Positions 28,035 to 40,947 are shown, counted from the stretch's first letter. The stretch: 64,000 nucleotides of DNA from Actinokineospora inagensis DSM 44258 (GCF_000482865.1 NZ_AXWW01000028.1:45728-109727), one strand, 5' to 3'. Translations and numbers: made by a program. Notes: generated by a model not told the origin, from the letters alone.

Positions 28035-30266
28035 GTGGACACCCAGATCACCCTGACCGCGCGGCTCTCCCCCTCCGCGCTCGACACCCGCCGCGGCGTC
28101 GTCCGGCTGCACCCCGAGGTGATCGACGCGCTCGGGCTGCGGCAGTGGGACGCTGTGCGGCTCACCGGCGCCCGGGTCAGCGCCGCGCTCGCCGCCGAGG
28201 GCGACCACGGCGGGTCAAGCGGCGTGGTGCTGCTCGACGACGTCACCATGTCGAACCTCGGCGTCACCGAGGGCGCCGAGGTGGTCGTCTCGCCGGTCGA
28301 GGTGGCGGCGGCGCGGTTGATCACGGTGTCCGGGTCGCGGCTGGCGTCGACCTCGCTCACCCCGGAGACGGTCCGGTTGGCGCTGATCGGGAAGGTGTTG
28401 ACGCTGGGCGACGCCGTGTCGCTGCTGCCGCAGGACCTGGCGCCGCCACCGGGGGCGGACGTGCCCGCCGTGCGCGGCAGGCTGTCCCGCGCGATCGGGA
28501 TGACCTGGACCAACGAACTGCTGACGGTCACGGCGGTCGAGCCTGCGGGCGCGGTCACCGTGCACCCGTCCACTGTGGTCGGTTGGCGGGACGGCGTGCG
28601 CACCGGGGAGCGCGCGGCGGTCGCGGTCGGCGGCACCGAGGTGGCGGTGCGCACCGAGCCGCCGGTGGAGTCCGTTGTGGCCACTCCCCCGCCGGAGGTC
28701 GTGCCGCTGGCGGACCTGGTCGGCGCGCGGGAGGCGGTCCGCACGCTGGGCGAGTGGTTCGAGTTGGCGTTCGTCCGGCCGGACCTGTTGGAGCGGCTCG
28801 GCGCCGCCGCCCGGCTCGGGGTGCTGGTGACCGGGCCGGAGGGCGTCGGCAAGGCGAGCGTGGTGCGCGCGGTGGCGGGCTCGGTGGACGCGGCCGTGGT
28901 CGAGGTGGCCGGGCCGACGGTGGCAGTGCTGGAGGCCAACGCCGCGGCCGCCCGGCTCGACGCCGCCGTGCGGGAAGCGCGGGCGCGCTCGGCCGAGGGC
29001 GGGTCGGCGGTGTTGATGATCAACGACGTGGACGCGTTGCTGCCTGCGACATCGCCACCGCCGCTGGCCACCGTGGTGCTGGACACCCTGCGGGCCGCCA
29101 TGCACATCCCGCGGGTCGCCCTGGTCGCGACGACCGCGCACCCGGAGGCCGTCGATCCCCGGCTGCGCGGGGTCGAACTGGTCGACCGCGAGCTCCGGTT
29201 GACGCCACCGGACGCCAAGACCCGCACCGACCTGCTGCGGGTGCTGTTCCGCGACCTGCCGGTCGAGTCCGGAGTGGACTTCGCCGCGGTCGCCGAGCGC
29301 ACCCCGGGGTTCGTCGCGGCCGACCTGATCGCGCTGCGCCGGGAGGCGGCGATCCGGGCCGCGCTGCGGCAGAGCGCGAACATCGGCTCGGACGACGTGT
29401 TCGGGGCGCTGGGGACCGTGCGGCCGACCTCCGTCAGCACCACGTCGCTGCGCACCGGCGACGTCGCGCTGGACGACGTCGGCGACATGGTCGAGACCAA
29501 GCAGGCGCTCACCGAGGCCGTGCTGTGGCCGCTGCGCTACCCGGACTCCTTCGCCCGCCTCGGCGTCGACCCGCCGCGCGGGGTGCTGCTGTACGGGCCA
29601 CCCGGTGGCGGCAAGACGTTCCTGGTGCGCGCGCTCGCCGGGACCGGGCAACTGAACGTGCTCGCCGTCAAGGGCGCCGAACTGATGGACAAGTGGGTCG
29701 GCGAGTCCGAGCGAGCGGTGCGGGAACTGTTCCGCAAGGCCAGTGAGGCGTCCCCGGCGCTGGTGTTCCTCGACGAGATCGACGCGCTCGCCCCCCGCCG
29801 CGGCCAGTCCGCCGACTCCGGCGTCGCCGACCGCGTGGTCGCCGCCCTGCTCACCGAACTCGACGGCGTCGAACCACTGCGCGACGTGGTCGTCGTCGGC
29901 GCCACCAACCGCCCCGAACTGGTCGACCCGGCCCTGCTCCGTCCCGGCCGCCTCGAACGCCTCATCTACGTCCCCCCACCGGACGCCGAGGGCCGCGCCG
30001 CCGTCCTCCGCGCCGCGGGCAAGAACACCCCCCTCGCCGCCGACGTCAACCTCGACACCTACGCCGAGTCGCTCACCGGCTACTCGGCCGCCGACTGCGC
30101 CGCCCTCATCCGCGAAGCCGCCCTCACCGCCATGCGCGAGTCACTGGCCGCCACCGAGGTCACCGCCCAGCACCTGGAAACCGCCCGCGCCAACGTCCGC
30201 CCGTCCCTCGACCCCGCCCAACTCGCCGACCTGGAGGCCTATGCGCACAACCGCCAAGCGCACTAG
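28035..30266 (+). CDS. CDC48/p97-like tandem AAA+ ATPase
   Basis: A 743-residue protein with an N-terminal double-psi barrel (CDC48-N like) and two AAA modules. D2 is intact: Walker A GPPGGGKTFL, Walker B LVFLDEIDAL, arginine-finger region RPGRLERLIY. D1 is degenerate: GPEGVGKAS lacks the Walker A Ser/Thr after Lys and Walker B reads LMINDVDAL, so only D2 probably hydrolyses ATP. GTG 28035 is preferred: TACTCT at 28021-28026 would place a transcription start at or near it (leaderless), with a TGTGGACAA box at 27986-27994. Same order (pssA then ATPase) as Rv0436c-Rv0435c. Confidence 0.88.
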   Translation: MDTQITLTARLSPSALDTRRGVVRLHPEVIDALGLRQWDAVRLTGARVSAALAAEGDHGGSSGVVLLDDVTMSNLGVTEGAEVVVSPVEVAAARLITVSGSRLASTSLTPETVRLALIGKVLTLGDAVSLLPQDLAPPPGADVPAVRGRLSRAIGMTWTNELLTVTAVEPAGAVTVHPSTVVGWRDGVRTGERAAVAVGGTEVAVRTEPPVESVVATPPPEVVPLADLVGAREAVRTLGEWFELAFVRPDLLERLGAAARLGVLVTGPEGVGKASVVRAVAGSVDAAVVEVAGPTVAVLEANAAAARLDAAVREARARSAEGGSAVLMINDVDALLPATSPPPLATVVLDTLRAAMHIPRVALVATTAHPEAVDPRLRGVELVDRELRLTPPDAKTRTDLLRVLFRDLPVESGVDFAAVAERTPGFVAADLIALRREAAIRAALRQSANIGSDDVFGALGTVRPTSVSTTSLRTGDVALDDVGDMVETKQALTEAVLWPLRYPDSFARLGVDPPRGVLLYGPPGGGKTFLVRALAGTGQLNVLAVKGAELMDKWVGESERAVRELFRKASEASPALVFLDEIDALAPRRGQSADSGVADRVVAALLTELDGVEPLRDVVVVGATNRPELVDPALLRPGRLERLIYVPPPDAEGRAAVLRAAGKNTPLAADVNLDTYAESLTGYSAADCAALIREAALTAMRESLAATEVTAQHLETARANVRPSLDPAQLADLEAYAHNRQAH

Positions 30267-30430
30267 CGCCCAGCACAACTGAACAGAACCGCCACGCCAA
30301 GCGCACCCCCCCACCGGTCGAAGTGCGGGTCCTGGACACGCTCGGGCCGACCACCAGCGCCCACAGCCAACCCGTGCTCACCACAAGCAGGCGGGTCACT
30401 GCGACCGCAGGCGCGCGGGTGCGGAGAGTG

Positions 30431-30936
30431 GAGTGCACCGTTGGTGCGGGCGGGTGCTCGGTCCAAGCGGTGGGTGCTAGACGCTGCGCGGACTGCGGGC
30501 CGGGACACGACGCGGAACGCACCAACGGCGCAGGTGAACGCCTGCTCCAAGCAGGGCGGGGCGCGGCCGGGCGCGCGGACCGGGGACGCCACGCGGAGTC
30601 CACCAACGGTGTGGGTGAACGCCTGGTCAAAGCGGCGGGGTTGCGGCCACCGCACGGATCAGGGCTGGGACACGACGCGGAACTCACCGCCAGCCCAGGT
30701 GAGCACCTGGCCCAAACCGAGCGGGGCGCGGCCGGGCGCGCAGATCGCGCACCCGAACACGGCGCAGAGTCCACCAACGGTGCGGACGAACGCCTGGTCA
30801 AAGCGGCGGGGTTGCGGTCGCCGCGCGGGTCGTGGGCTGGGGCGCGGCGTGGAATGCATCGTTGGTGCGGGTGGGTGACCGGTCCACACAGTGGGTTGTG
30901 GCCGGTGCGCGGGTCGTGCACCGGGGTAGGGCGTGG
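30431..30936. repeat. Six-unit degenerate tandem repeat, period 81-87 bp
   Basis: Units begin near 30431, 30515, 30596, 30680, 30767 and 30852 with a gag/gaa-tgc/tcc-acc-AACGGTG-type motif. Alternate units resemble each other more (ggtcaaagcggcggggttgcgg-like versus cggggcgcggccgg-like), giving a 171-bp higher-order period. Spacings 84, 81, 84 and 87 are multiples of three, but GC3 is lower than in real genes here and no frame has a credible start. The whole 30267-30938 gap otherwise contains no gene that I can support. Confidence 0.75.
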
Positions 30937-30938
30937 GG

Positions 30939-31562
30939 CTACTTGTTGTTGTTCTTGTAGTCGTTGGTGACTATCAAGATCAGGCCTGGGGAGGCGCTCT
31001 TGATGCCTGCGAAGCGTTCTTCCACGCGGAAGCCGAAGCGGGCCGCGAGGGTGTGGGCGTCGGCTTCCTCGGTGGTGCCCGGTTCGTAGTAGACCGTGGT
31101 GGTGGCGATGCGGCCTTGGCCGTTGGCCTGCTCGGCGTAGTTGCCGACCTCGGTGACCGTCCAGCCCGCGTTGCGGATGTCCTTGGCGGCGTCGGCGGCG
31201 AGGCGGGGGATGGTGCTGTTGTTGTAGATGCGCAGCGGGCCGGTTGACTGGGGTTGGGTGCCCGGCGGGACCGTGGTCGCGGGCGGTGGGGCGGCGGCCG
31301 TGGTGGTTGTGGGCTGCTGCGTCGTGGACTGCTGCGTTGTGGGCGCCTGGGCCGAGGTGGGCGCGGGCGACGCCGCCGTGGTGGCGGGAGGTGGGAGCTG
31401 GGCGGTGGTCGTGGTGGCCGCGGGGGGTTGGGCCGTGGGCTGGCCACCGCCGCCGTCGAAGAGGGTGATGACGCCGATGACCGCGGAGGCGGCGGCGACG
31501 GCGAGCAGGGTGAGGCCCGCGACCCGGGCGGTACGGGGGCGGACGCCGGTCTCGGTGGTCAT
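30939..31562 (-). CDS. LytR_C-domain membrane protein (Rv0431-like)
   Basis: A 207-residue protein with a short cytoplasmic N-terminus, one transmembrane helix (ARVAGLTLLAVAAASAVIGVI, in part, residues about 11-33), a long Thr/Pro/Ala/Gln-rich external linker and a C-terminal LytR_C domain (LRIYNNSTIPRLAADAAKDI, in part; TTVYYEPG). The LytR_C domain is linked to cell-envelope proteins; function is unproven. ATG 31562 overlaps the upstream DUF3263 gene by ATGA. Confidence 0.83.
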   Translation of the reverse strand: MTTETGVRPRTARVAGLTLLAVAAASAVIGVITLFDGGGGQPTAQPPAATTTTAQLPPPATTAASPAPTSAQAPTTQQSTTQQPTTTTAAAPPPATTVPPGTQPQSTGPLRIYNNSTIPRLAADAAKDIRNAGWTVTEVGNYAEQANGQGRIATTTVYYEPGTTEEADAHTLAARFGFRVEERFAGIKSASPGLILIVTNDYKNNNK

Positions 31563-31870
31563 CGCGGGTCCATCCCCAGGCGTCGGGCAGCGCGGGCGCG
31601 GTGGCGGGTGGCGCGCATCCGGCGCAGCCGCTTGACCAGCATCGGGTCGGCCTCCATGGCCTCGGTCTTCTCGATCAACTCGTTGAGCACCTGGTAGTAG
31701 CGGGTGCTGGACAGCTCGAACAGCTCCCGGATGGCCTGGTCCTTGGCGCCCGCGTACTTCCACCACTGCCGCTCGAAGGCCAGCATGGCCCGCTCGCGGT
31801 CGCTGAGGCCCGCCCGCCGGGCACGGCCGCGCGGGACCGGCTGCTCGGGCGGCAACTCAGCGGCGTCCAT
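31559..31870 (-). CDS. DUF3263 helix-turn-helix-like protein (Rv0430-like)
   Basis: A 103-residue basic protein. The DUF3263 core includes [20 protein letters not shown] and [21 protein letters not shown], which resembles a sigma-type helix-turn-helix, followed by an Arg-rich tail. ATG 31870 with GGAG upstream is used. Translationally coupled to the LytR_C gene and divergent from def, as in M. tuberculosis. Confidence 0.83.
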   Translation of the reverse strand: MDAAELPPEQPVPRGRARRAGLSDRERAMLAFERQWWKYAGAKDQAIRELFELSSTRYYQVLNELIEKTEAMEADPMLVKRLRRMRATRHRARAARRLGMDPR

Positions 31871-32004
31871 CGGGCTCCTCGCCTCACGGGTCGGCTCCTG
31901 GCGGGCGAAAACCAGGCGCCCGGGGCCATTACACCACGTCACCGTCGGAAGTGATCGTCATGTCGGCGGCGCGTCCGGCCCGGCTCCCTTCTACGCTTGC
32001 CGCC

Positions 32005-32574
32005 ATGACAGTTCACCCGATCCGCATCGTCGGCGACCCGGTGCTGCACAACCCGACGCGGCCGGTGGAGCGGTTCGACGACGAGCTCAAGACCCTGGTC
32101 GAGGACATGTACGAGACGATGGCCGCCGCGAACGGGGTCGGGCTCGCCGCGAACCAGATCGGCGTCGACCTGCGGGTGTTCGTCTACGACTGCCCGGACG
32201 ACGAAGGCACGCGGCACCGCGGCGTCGTGGTGAACCCGGTGCTGGAGACCTCGGAGGTCCCCGAGGGCATGCCCGATCCGGACGACGACTACGAGGGCTG
32301 CCTGTCCGTCCCCGGCGAGACCTACCCGACCGGGCGGGCGAACTGGGCGAAGGTCACCGGGCAGGACCTGGACGGGTCGGCGATCGAGGTGGAGGGCACC
32401 GGCTACTTCGCGCGGTGCCTGCAACACGAGACCGACCACCTCGACGGCTACCTGTACCTGCACCGGCTCGTCGGCAGGCACCAGCGGGCGTCGAAGAAGA
32501 TGCTCAAGTCGAACAAGTGGGGCGTGCCCGGCCTGTCGTGGGACCCGGCCGAGTCGGACGACCCGTTCGCGTAA
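32005..32574 (+). CDS. def: Peptide deformylase
   Basis: A 189-residue metal hydrolase that removes the formyl group from nascent protein N-termini. All three signature motifs are present: [18 protein letters not shown] (metal Cys) and QHETDHLDG (two metal His and catalytic Glu). ATG 32005 is used. Confidence 0.96.
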   Translation: MTVHPIRIVGDPVLHNPTRPVERFDDELKTLVEDMYETMAAANGVGLAANQIGVDLRVFVYDCPDDEGTRHRGVVVNPVLETSEVPEGMPDPDDDYEGCLSVPGETYPTGRANWAKVTGQDLDGSAIEVEGTGYFARCLQHETDHLDGYLYLHRLVGRHQRASKKMLKSNKWGVPGLSWDPAESDDPFA

Positions 32575-32617
32575 CTCGGTCGCCCTGGGCAGCCGCCGGG
32601 GCGCATCATCTCCGGCC

Positions 32618-33220
32618 ATGACCTGGTCCGGTTTCCTCGCGTTCCTGTTGGCGTCCGTCGTGCTCGCCATGGTCCCCGGTGTGGGGACGGCGATGCTGCT
32701 GCGGCAGTCGATCCGGGGTGGACGCCGGGGTGCGCTGGCGACGGTGGCGGGCATGGAGGTCGGTGTCGCGGTGTGGGCGGTCGCGGCGGCGCTGGGGTTG
32801 TCGGTGCTGCTGGTGGCGTCGACCGTGGCGTACGAGGTGTTGCGGGTCGCCGGGGTCGGGTTGCTGCTGTGGTTCGGTGGGAAAGCGCTGTTCGGCAAGC
32901 ACGAGCCGGCCGAACCGGCGGCACCGGCGAAGGGGTCCGGGTTCCGGGCGGGGTTGGTGGTGAACCTGGCGAACCCGAAGCTGGCGGTGTTCGCGATCTC
33001 GTTCCTGCCGCAGTTCGTCGAGCCGGGGGCGGGCCGCTGGGCGCTGGTGCTGCCGGCCGGGTTGTGGGTGGTGGTGGACACCCTGTGGTACCTGCTGGTG
33101 ATCGCGCTGCTCACCCGGGTCATGGGTTGGCTGCGGCGGGACCGGGTGCGGGTCCGGCTGGAGCGGCTGTCCGGCGTGGTCCTGATCGGGCTGGGCATCC
33201 GGCTCGCCATCGAGTCGTGA
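32618..33220 (+). CDS. LysE/RhtB-family amino-acid exporter
   Basis: A 200-residue membrane protein with about six hydrophobic segments, the conserved N-terminal MVPGVGTAMLLRQSIRGGRR loop and NLANPKLAVFAISFLPQFV of LysE translocators. It exports amino acids or derivatives; the substrate is unknown. It sits 43 bp after def on the same strand. Confidence 0.87.
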   Translation: MTWSGFLAFLLASVVLAMVPGVGTAMLLRQSIRGGRRGALATVAGMEVGVAVWAVAAALGLSVLLVASTVAYEVLRVAGVGLLLWFGGKALFGKHEPAEPAAPAKGSGFRAGLVVNLANPKLAVFAISFLPQFVEPGAGRWALVLPAGLWVVVDTLWYLLVIALLTRVMGWLRRDRVRVRLERLSGVVLIGLGIRLAIES

Positions 33221-33242
33221 ATCCGAGTCGCGAACCCGAGTC

Positions 33243-33857
33243 CTATTCGGACCGCCAGGGCAGTTCGGCCAGGGCCGCCATCGCGGCGAACCCGTCCGCC
33301 TCACCGAGTTCGTCCACCCGGCCCGCGATCAGGTGCACCCGGATGCGGCTGGTCTGCACCGGCGTCGGCACCGCGCCGACCAGCAGGAACGGCAGGGCGA
33401 GCCGCCAGAAGCCGGTGACGTTGGCGCGTTGTTCGCCCGCCCCGCGCAGGGCGGCGACGGCGAGCCGGAGGGTGTGTTCGTTGCCGGTCATCGCCGTCGC
33501 GGGGGCGCCGTGGTCCCAGGCCCAGCGGGACTGGTCGGTCTTCGCGCAGTGCACGCAACCGGCCCCGGTGCCCAGTTCGGCGCGGCAGACCGGGCAGGCG
33601 ATCAGCCGCATGGCCCAGTCGGCGCAGGTCCACGGGTGGGTGCCCGCGGGGGCGGCGAGCACGGTGGCCGCCAGTTCGCGCTCGTCGGTGTCCCCGCGCA
33701 GGGCGACCCAGTCCGCCAACCACAGCTCGTCGACCCGTTCGGCGCAGGTCAGGCACGCCGGGTAGCCGCGGCCGACCGGGTCACCGCAGGTCGGGCACGG
33801 CTCGACCCGCTGGGGGCGGGCCGCGAGCCTGGCTCCGGGCGGGTACGGCAACGGCAT
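33243..33857 (-). CDS. Zinc-ribbon-like protein with four CxxC motifs, unknown
   Basis: A 204-residue protein with two CxxC pairs, CPTCGDP with CLTC (residues about 21-38) and CPVC with CVHC (about 87-103), suggesting two zinc ribbons in an N-terminal half. The C-terminal half is helical and Leu/Ala-rich. No known family is recognised. It converges on the lysE gene and is divergent from thiC. Confidence 0.6.
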   Translation of the reverse strand: MPLPYPPGARLAARPQRVEPCPTCGDPVGRGYPACLTCAERVDELWLADWVALRGDTDERELAATVLAAPAGTHPWTCADWAMRLIACPVCRAELGTGAGCVHCAKTDQSRWAWDHGAPATAMTGNEHTLRLAVAALRGAGEQRANVTGFWRLALPFLLVGAVPTPVQTSRIRVHLIAGRVDELGEADGFAAMAALAELPWRSE

Positions 33858-33931
33858 GCCGGGAACCTTAGTGGCTCACTTGGCAGCCTCGGCGCCGCTG
33901 GCTAGTGTCGGTCCGGACCACAACTGAACAC

Positions 33932-36529
<2,598 letters not shown>

Positions 36530-36609
36530 CCGCTCGTGCGCACCGACCCGCCTGCGCCACCCGGGGGACCTGGTCACCGCGACGGGGCGCGCTCCCGGCA
36601 CAATGAGGT

Positions 36610-37044
36610 ATGACGACATCGGCCGAGCCAGCCGCTGGTGACGTGCCTGCCCGGCTCTACCTCGCGATCGGGCGGCTGTCCCGCGCGCTGCGCCGCTCCG
36701 GCGCCCCGGGCCTCGGGCACGGCTCCATCTCCGCGCTGTCCACTTTGGTCAACTGCGGCGAGCTGCGGCTCGGCGACCTCGCCACCAAGGAGGGGGTCGC
36801 CGCGCCGACCATGTCCCGGATCGTCGCCGGCCTGGTCGACGCGGGGCACGTCGCCCGGGAGCCGGACCCGGCCGACCGGCGGGCGTGGCTGGTCCGGGCC
36901 ACCGAGTCCGGCGAGCGCATCGTGTCCGGGGTCCGGTCGTCCCGCGTGCACGAGTTGGGGCGCAGGCTGGACCGGCTGAGCCCGGCCGACCGCGACCGGC
37001 TGGTCGCCGCCATCCCGGTGCTGGAGACACTGCTCACCGACTGA
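36610..37044 (+). CDS. MarR-family transcriptional regulator
   Basis: A 144-residue winged-helix protein with helix-turn-helix LGDLATKEGVAAPTMSRIVAGLVDAGHV and the MarR wing DPADRRAWLVRATESG. It lies between thiD and the convergent thiG, so is inserted within the thiamine region; the target genes are unknown. ATG 36610 is used; an out-of-frame ATG precedes it. Confidence 0.85.
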   Translation: MTTSAEPAAGDVPARLYLAIGRLSRALRRSGAPGLGHGSISALSTLVNCGELRLGDLATKEGVAAPTMSRIVAGLVDAGHVAREPDPADRRAWLVRATESGERIVSGVRSSRVHELGRRLDRLSPADRDRLVAAIPVLETLLTD

Positions 37045-37062
37045 CTGCTCACCGGCTGATCG

Positions 37063-37821
<759 letters not shown>

Positions 37822-38022
37822 TCAGCCCCCCTGCACGGCGGTCAGGACTTCCAGCTCCGCGCCCGGGTCGAGCAGGGTCGCGGCGTGTGCGGCACGGGGG
37901 ACGACCTCGCCGGCGAGGGCGACGGCGATCCCTCCCACGGGCATGGCAAGGGCGGCGAGGACGTCGGCGACGGTGGAGTTGTCGGGGACCTCGTGCCGGT
38001 TTCCGTTCACCACGACGATCAC
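37822..38022 (-). CDS. thiS: Sulfur carrier protein ThiS
   Basis: A 66-residue ubiquitin-fold sulfur carrier ending in the required Gly-Gly (TAVQGG). It begins VIVVVNGNRHEVPDNSTVADVL; GTG 38022 is preceded by GGAGG and overlaps the thiO stop by 4 bp. Too small to be detected safely without its context between thiO and thiG. Confidence 0.93.
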   Translation of the reverse strand: MIVVVNGNRHEVPDNSTVADVLAALAMPVGGIAVALAGEVVPRAAHAATLLDPGAELEVLTAVQGG

Positions 38023-39131
38023 CTGGGCACCTCCGGGAAGCGGGCGGGGTCGGCGGCTCGGACGACGTCCGCGACTTCCGAGCCGGTGACGAGCGATACG
38101 ACGGCGGCCGCGGTGATCGGGGCCAGCAGCAGACCGTTGCGGTGATGGCCACTGGCGGCCAGCACGCCGGGCTCGATCCAGCCGATGAGCGGGAGGTTGT
38201 CCGGACTGCCCGCGCGCAGACCCGCGGCGGTCTCGACCAGTTCGTACTCGGCGATCCCGGGCAGCACCTGCTCGGCGTCGCGCAGCAGGTCCCGGACCCC
38301 GCCCGCGGTCACCGTCTCGTCGAAGCCGACGTCGAGTTGGGTGGCGCCGAGCACGAGTTCGCCGGTTGTCCGCGGGACCAGGTACACCGGGCGGGATTCG
38401 ACGTGCGCGCGGATGGTGCGGGTGGGTACCGGGAGGGCGCCGGGGCGGGACCGCAGTCGCAGGATCTCGCCCTTCACCGGGCGCACCAACGACATCCGCG
38501 GGTGTAAGCGGCCGCTGCGGGCACCGGCGGCGATGACGACCACCGAACACTCCACAGTGGACTCGTCGGCGAGGTCGACCGCGCCGCCGCGCACCGACCG
38601 GGCGGCCGTGGTGACGAACCGCACACCCGATCGGCGGCAGGCGTTGTGCAGCGAGGCGAGCAGGGCCCGGTTGTCCACGGCCAGGTCACCGGGCACGTGC
38701 AGTCCACTTCGGACTCCACGACCGAGGCCGGGTTCGATGGCGCGCAGCTCCCGGGCGGTCAGCCGCCGCACCTCGCGACCCAGCGCGGCCAGGTGGCCGG
38801 CGAGCAGGTCTTGGGTACCGACGTCGGCGGAGTCCACCGCCACGGCGAGGGTGCCGTCCAACCGCAGCCCCGGATCGCCGCCAACGGGGGTGAGCCGGGC
38901 GGCGAAGTCGGGCCAGGCGGCCAAGGCGGCGGTGCCCAGTTCCAGGGCGTCCTCCTCGCCGGGCCACGACTCGGTGACCGGGGCGAGCATGCCGCCCGCC
39001 ACCCAGGACGCGCCGCGACCCGGGTCCGGGTCGACCAGGGTGACCCGGCGACCGGCGTCGGCCAGCGCCCACGCGCACGACAGCCCGATGACGCCGCCGC
39101 CGACCACGGCGACGGACCGATCAACTCCCAT
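38019..39131 (-). CDS. thiO: Glycine oxidase ThiO
   Basis: A 370-residue FAD-dependent amine oxidase that converts glycine to the dehydroglycine used by ThiG. Features are the N-terminal Rossmann motif AVVGGGVIGLSCAWALADAGRRVTLVD (in part), ASWVAGGMLAP, and C-terminal AAGLRAGSPDNLPLIG and ASGHHRNGLLLAP. ATG 39131 has AGGGA upstream and lies just after a TPP riboswitch. Confidence 0.94.
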   Translation of the reverse strand: MGVDRSVAVVGGGVIGLSCAWALADAGRRVTLVDPDPGRGASWVAGGMLAPVTESWPGEEDALELGTAALAAWPDFAARLTPVGGDPGLRLDGTLAVAVDSADVGTQDLLAGHLAALGREVRRLTARELRAIEPGLGRGVRSGLHVPGDLAVDNRALLASLHNACRRSGVRFVTTAARSVRGGAVDLADESTVECSVVVIAAGARSGRLHPRMSLVRPVKGEILRLRSRPGALPVPTRTIRAHVESRPVYLVPRTTGELVLGATQLDVGFDETVTAGGVRDLLRDAEQVLPGIAEYELVETAAGLRAGSPDNLPLIGWIEPGVLAASGHHRNGLLLAPITAAAVVSLVTGSEVADVVRAADPARFPEVPR

Positions 39132-39139
39132 GTCCCTCA

Positions 39140-39226
39140 CGCTCCCTGCGCCGGCATGACCCGGATCAGGTTCGACGGTCGGAGCGGCAGCTCCCTCTCA
39201 GCCCGTACCCCGGACTCCCGTGCGAC
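39140..39226 (-). ncRNA. TPP riboswitch upstream of thiO
   Basis: On the minus strand the element reads ACGGGAGTCC, GGGCTGAGAGGGAGC, GTCGAACCTGATCCGGGT, CATGCCGGCGCAGGGAGCG, the full THI-element order. It ends 8 bp before the thiO ATG, the same distance as at thiC. Confidence 0.94.
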
Positions 39227-39279
39227 CGGTGCCCACCGTAGCGCAGGCGCCCGCGGTTCGACCCACTAGCGTCACCTCC

Positions 39280-39960
39280 ATGCCAGGACTCGACGGGGAC
39301 CGGATCAGGGCCAGGCTGGCCGACGCGCGGCTGTACCTGTGCACCGACGCGCGCACCGAGCGGGGCGACCTCGCCGACTTCGTGGACGCGGCGCTCGCGG
39401 GCGGGGTCGACATCGTCCAGTTGCGGGACAAGCGCGACGGCGTGCCGCTGGAGGCGGGACCGGAGCTGCGCGCGCTGGCGGTGATCGGCGAGGTGTGCGC
39501 GGCGCACGGCGCGCTGCTCGCGGTCAACGACCGGGCCGATGTGGCGCTGGCCGCCGGGGCCGACGTGCTGCACCTCGGTCAGGACGACCTGCCGGTGTCG
39601 GTCGCGCGCGGCATCCTCGGCGACCACGTGGTGATCGGCCGGTCGACGCACGACTTCGCGCAGGCCATCGCCGCCGAGAACGAGCCGGGGGTGGACTACT
39701 TCTGCACCGGCCCGTGCTGGCCGACCCCGACCAAACCCGGTCGCACCGCGCCCGGCCTCGACCTGGTCGTGGCCACCGCGGCGGCCGCGCCGAGCAGGCC
39801 GTGGTTCGCCATCGGGGGCATCGACGCCGCCCGGTTGCCACGGGTCACGGCGGCGGGCGCGCGCCGGGTGGTGGTGGTCCGGGCGATCACCGAGGCGGCC
39901 GACCCCAAGGCGGCGGCGGAGGCGCTCGCCGCGGGCCTGCGGTCCGGCACAGTGGACTGA
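39280..39960 (+). CDS. thiE: Thiamine-phosphate synthase ThiE
   Basis: A 226-residue TIM-barrel enzyme joining HMP-PP and thiazole phosphate. Motifs include [39 protein letters not shown] (in part), [27 protein letters not shown] and [11 protein letters not shown]. It is divergent from thiO across about 150 bp occupied by the thiO riboswitch; it has no riboswitch of its own that I can see. Confidence 0.95.
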   Translation: MPGLDGDRIRARLADARLYLCTDARTERGDLADFVDAALAGGVDIVQLRDKRDGVPLEAGPELRALAVIGEVCAAHGALLAVNDRADVALAAGADVLHLGQDDLPVSVARGILGDHVVIGRSTHDFAQAIAAENEPGVDYFCTGPCWPTPTKPGRTAPGLDLVVATAAAAPSRPWFAIGGIDAARLPRVTAAGARRVVVVRAITEAADPKAAAEALAAGLRSGTVD

Positions 39961-39994
39961 GACTTCGGGCAGACTGGGACTTCGGGCAGACTGG
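39961..39994. repeat. 17-bp perfect tandem duplication
   Basis: GACTTCGGGCAGACTGG occurs twice head to tail (39961-39977 and 39978-39994) directly after the thiE stop and 5 bp before the next start codon. Likely a slippage duplication in the leader. Confidence 0.9.
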
Positions 39995-39999
39995 GGTCC

Positions 40000-40947
40000 G
40001 TGAACCTGGTCACCATCGAGGACATCCGCGCCGCCGCCGACCGGATCGCCGGGACGGCGGTGCGCACCCCGCTCGTGCCCGCGCCGTGGGCCGACCGGCC
40101 ACTGTGGATCAAACCGGAGAACCTGCAGCCGGTCGGCTCGTTCAAGATCCGCGGCGCGTTCAACGCCGTCGGCCGGATCGACCCGGAGCGCCGCGCCCGG
40201 GGCGTCGTGGCCTACTCCAGCGGCAACCACGCCCAGGCGGTCGCGTACGCGGCGAAGGTGTTCGGCGTGCCCGCGTGGATCGTGGTCCCCGAGGACACGC
40301 CGCGGGTGAAGGTCGAGGCCACCCGCGCGCACGGTGCCGAGGTCGTGCTCTCGCCCATCGGGCAGCGCGAGGTGCTGGCGAACGAGATCGTCGAACGCGA
40401 GGACGCGACGCTGGTGCCGCCGTTCGACGACCCGGGGGTGATCGCCGGTCAGGGCACGATCGGCCTGGAGATCGTCACGGACCTGCCCGACGTCGACCTG
40501 GTGCTGGCCCCGGTGAGCGGCGGTGGGTTGATCTCCGGGATCGCGGCGGCCGTCAAGGCGCTGCGACCCGCGGCGCAGGTGTGGGCGGTGGAGCCGGAAC
40601 TGGCGGCGGACACCGCGGCGAGCCTGGCGAAGGGCGAACTCGTGTCGTGGCCGGTCGAGGACCGGAACCGGACCATCGCCGACGGCCTGCGCAGCCAGCC
40701 GTCCGAGCTGACCTTCCGGCACCAGCGGGCGCACGTCGACGGGATCATCACCGTCAGCGAGGACGAGATCCGCGACGCCGTGGCCGTCTTGGCGCATCGG
40801 GCGCACTTGGTCGCCGAGCCAAGCGGGGCGGTGACCGTGGCCGGTCTGCTGCACCACGCCGACCAACTCCCGGCCGGGAAGACGGTGGCCGTGCTCAGCG
40901 GCGGCAACGTCGACCCGAGCGCGCTGGCGGACCTGCTGAAGGTCTGA
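40000..40947 (+). CDS. PLP-dependent threonine/serine dehydratase
   Basis: A 315-residue fold-type II PLP enzyme of the threonine ammonia-lyase/serine racemase group. The Schiff-base Lys lies in VGSFKIRGAFNAV, the substrate loop is SSGNHAQAVAYAAK, and the phosphate-binding Gly cluster is VSGGGLISGI. There is no C-terminal ACT regulatory domain, so it resembles the catabolic type. GTG 40000 is used. Confidence 0.87.
   Translation: MNLVTIEDIRAAADRIAGTAVRTPLVPAPWADRPLWIKPENLQPVGSFKIRGAFNAVGRIDPERRARGVVAYSSGNHAQAVAYAAKVFGVPAWIVVPEDTPRVKVEATRAHGAEVVLSPIGQREVLANEIVEREDATLVPPFDDPGVIAGQGTIGLEIVTDLPDVDLVLAPVSGGGLISGIAAAVKALRPAAQVWAVEPELAADTAASLAKGELVSWPVEDRNRTIADGLRSQPSELTFRHQRAHVDGIITVSEDEIRDAVAVLAHRAHLVAEPSGAVTVAGLLHHADQLPAGKTVAVLSGGNVDPSALADLLKV

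Noticed and set aside
30160..30970. Repetitive proteins encoded over the 84-bp repeats on either strand
   Set aside because: Third-position GC falls well below that of true genes and neither frame has a convincing start; the region also overlaps the ATPase 3' end on one strand.
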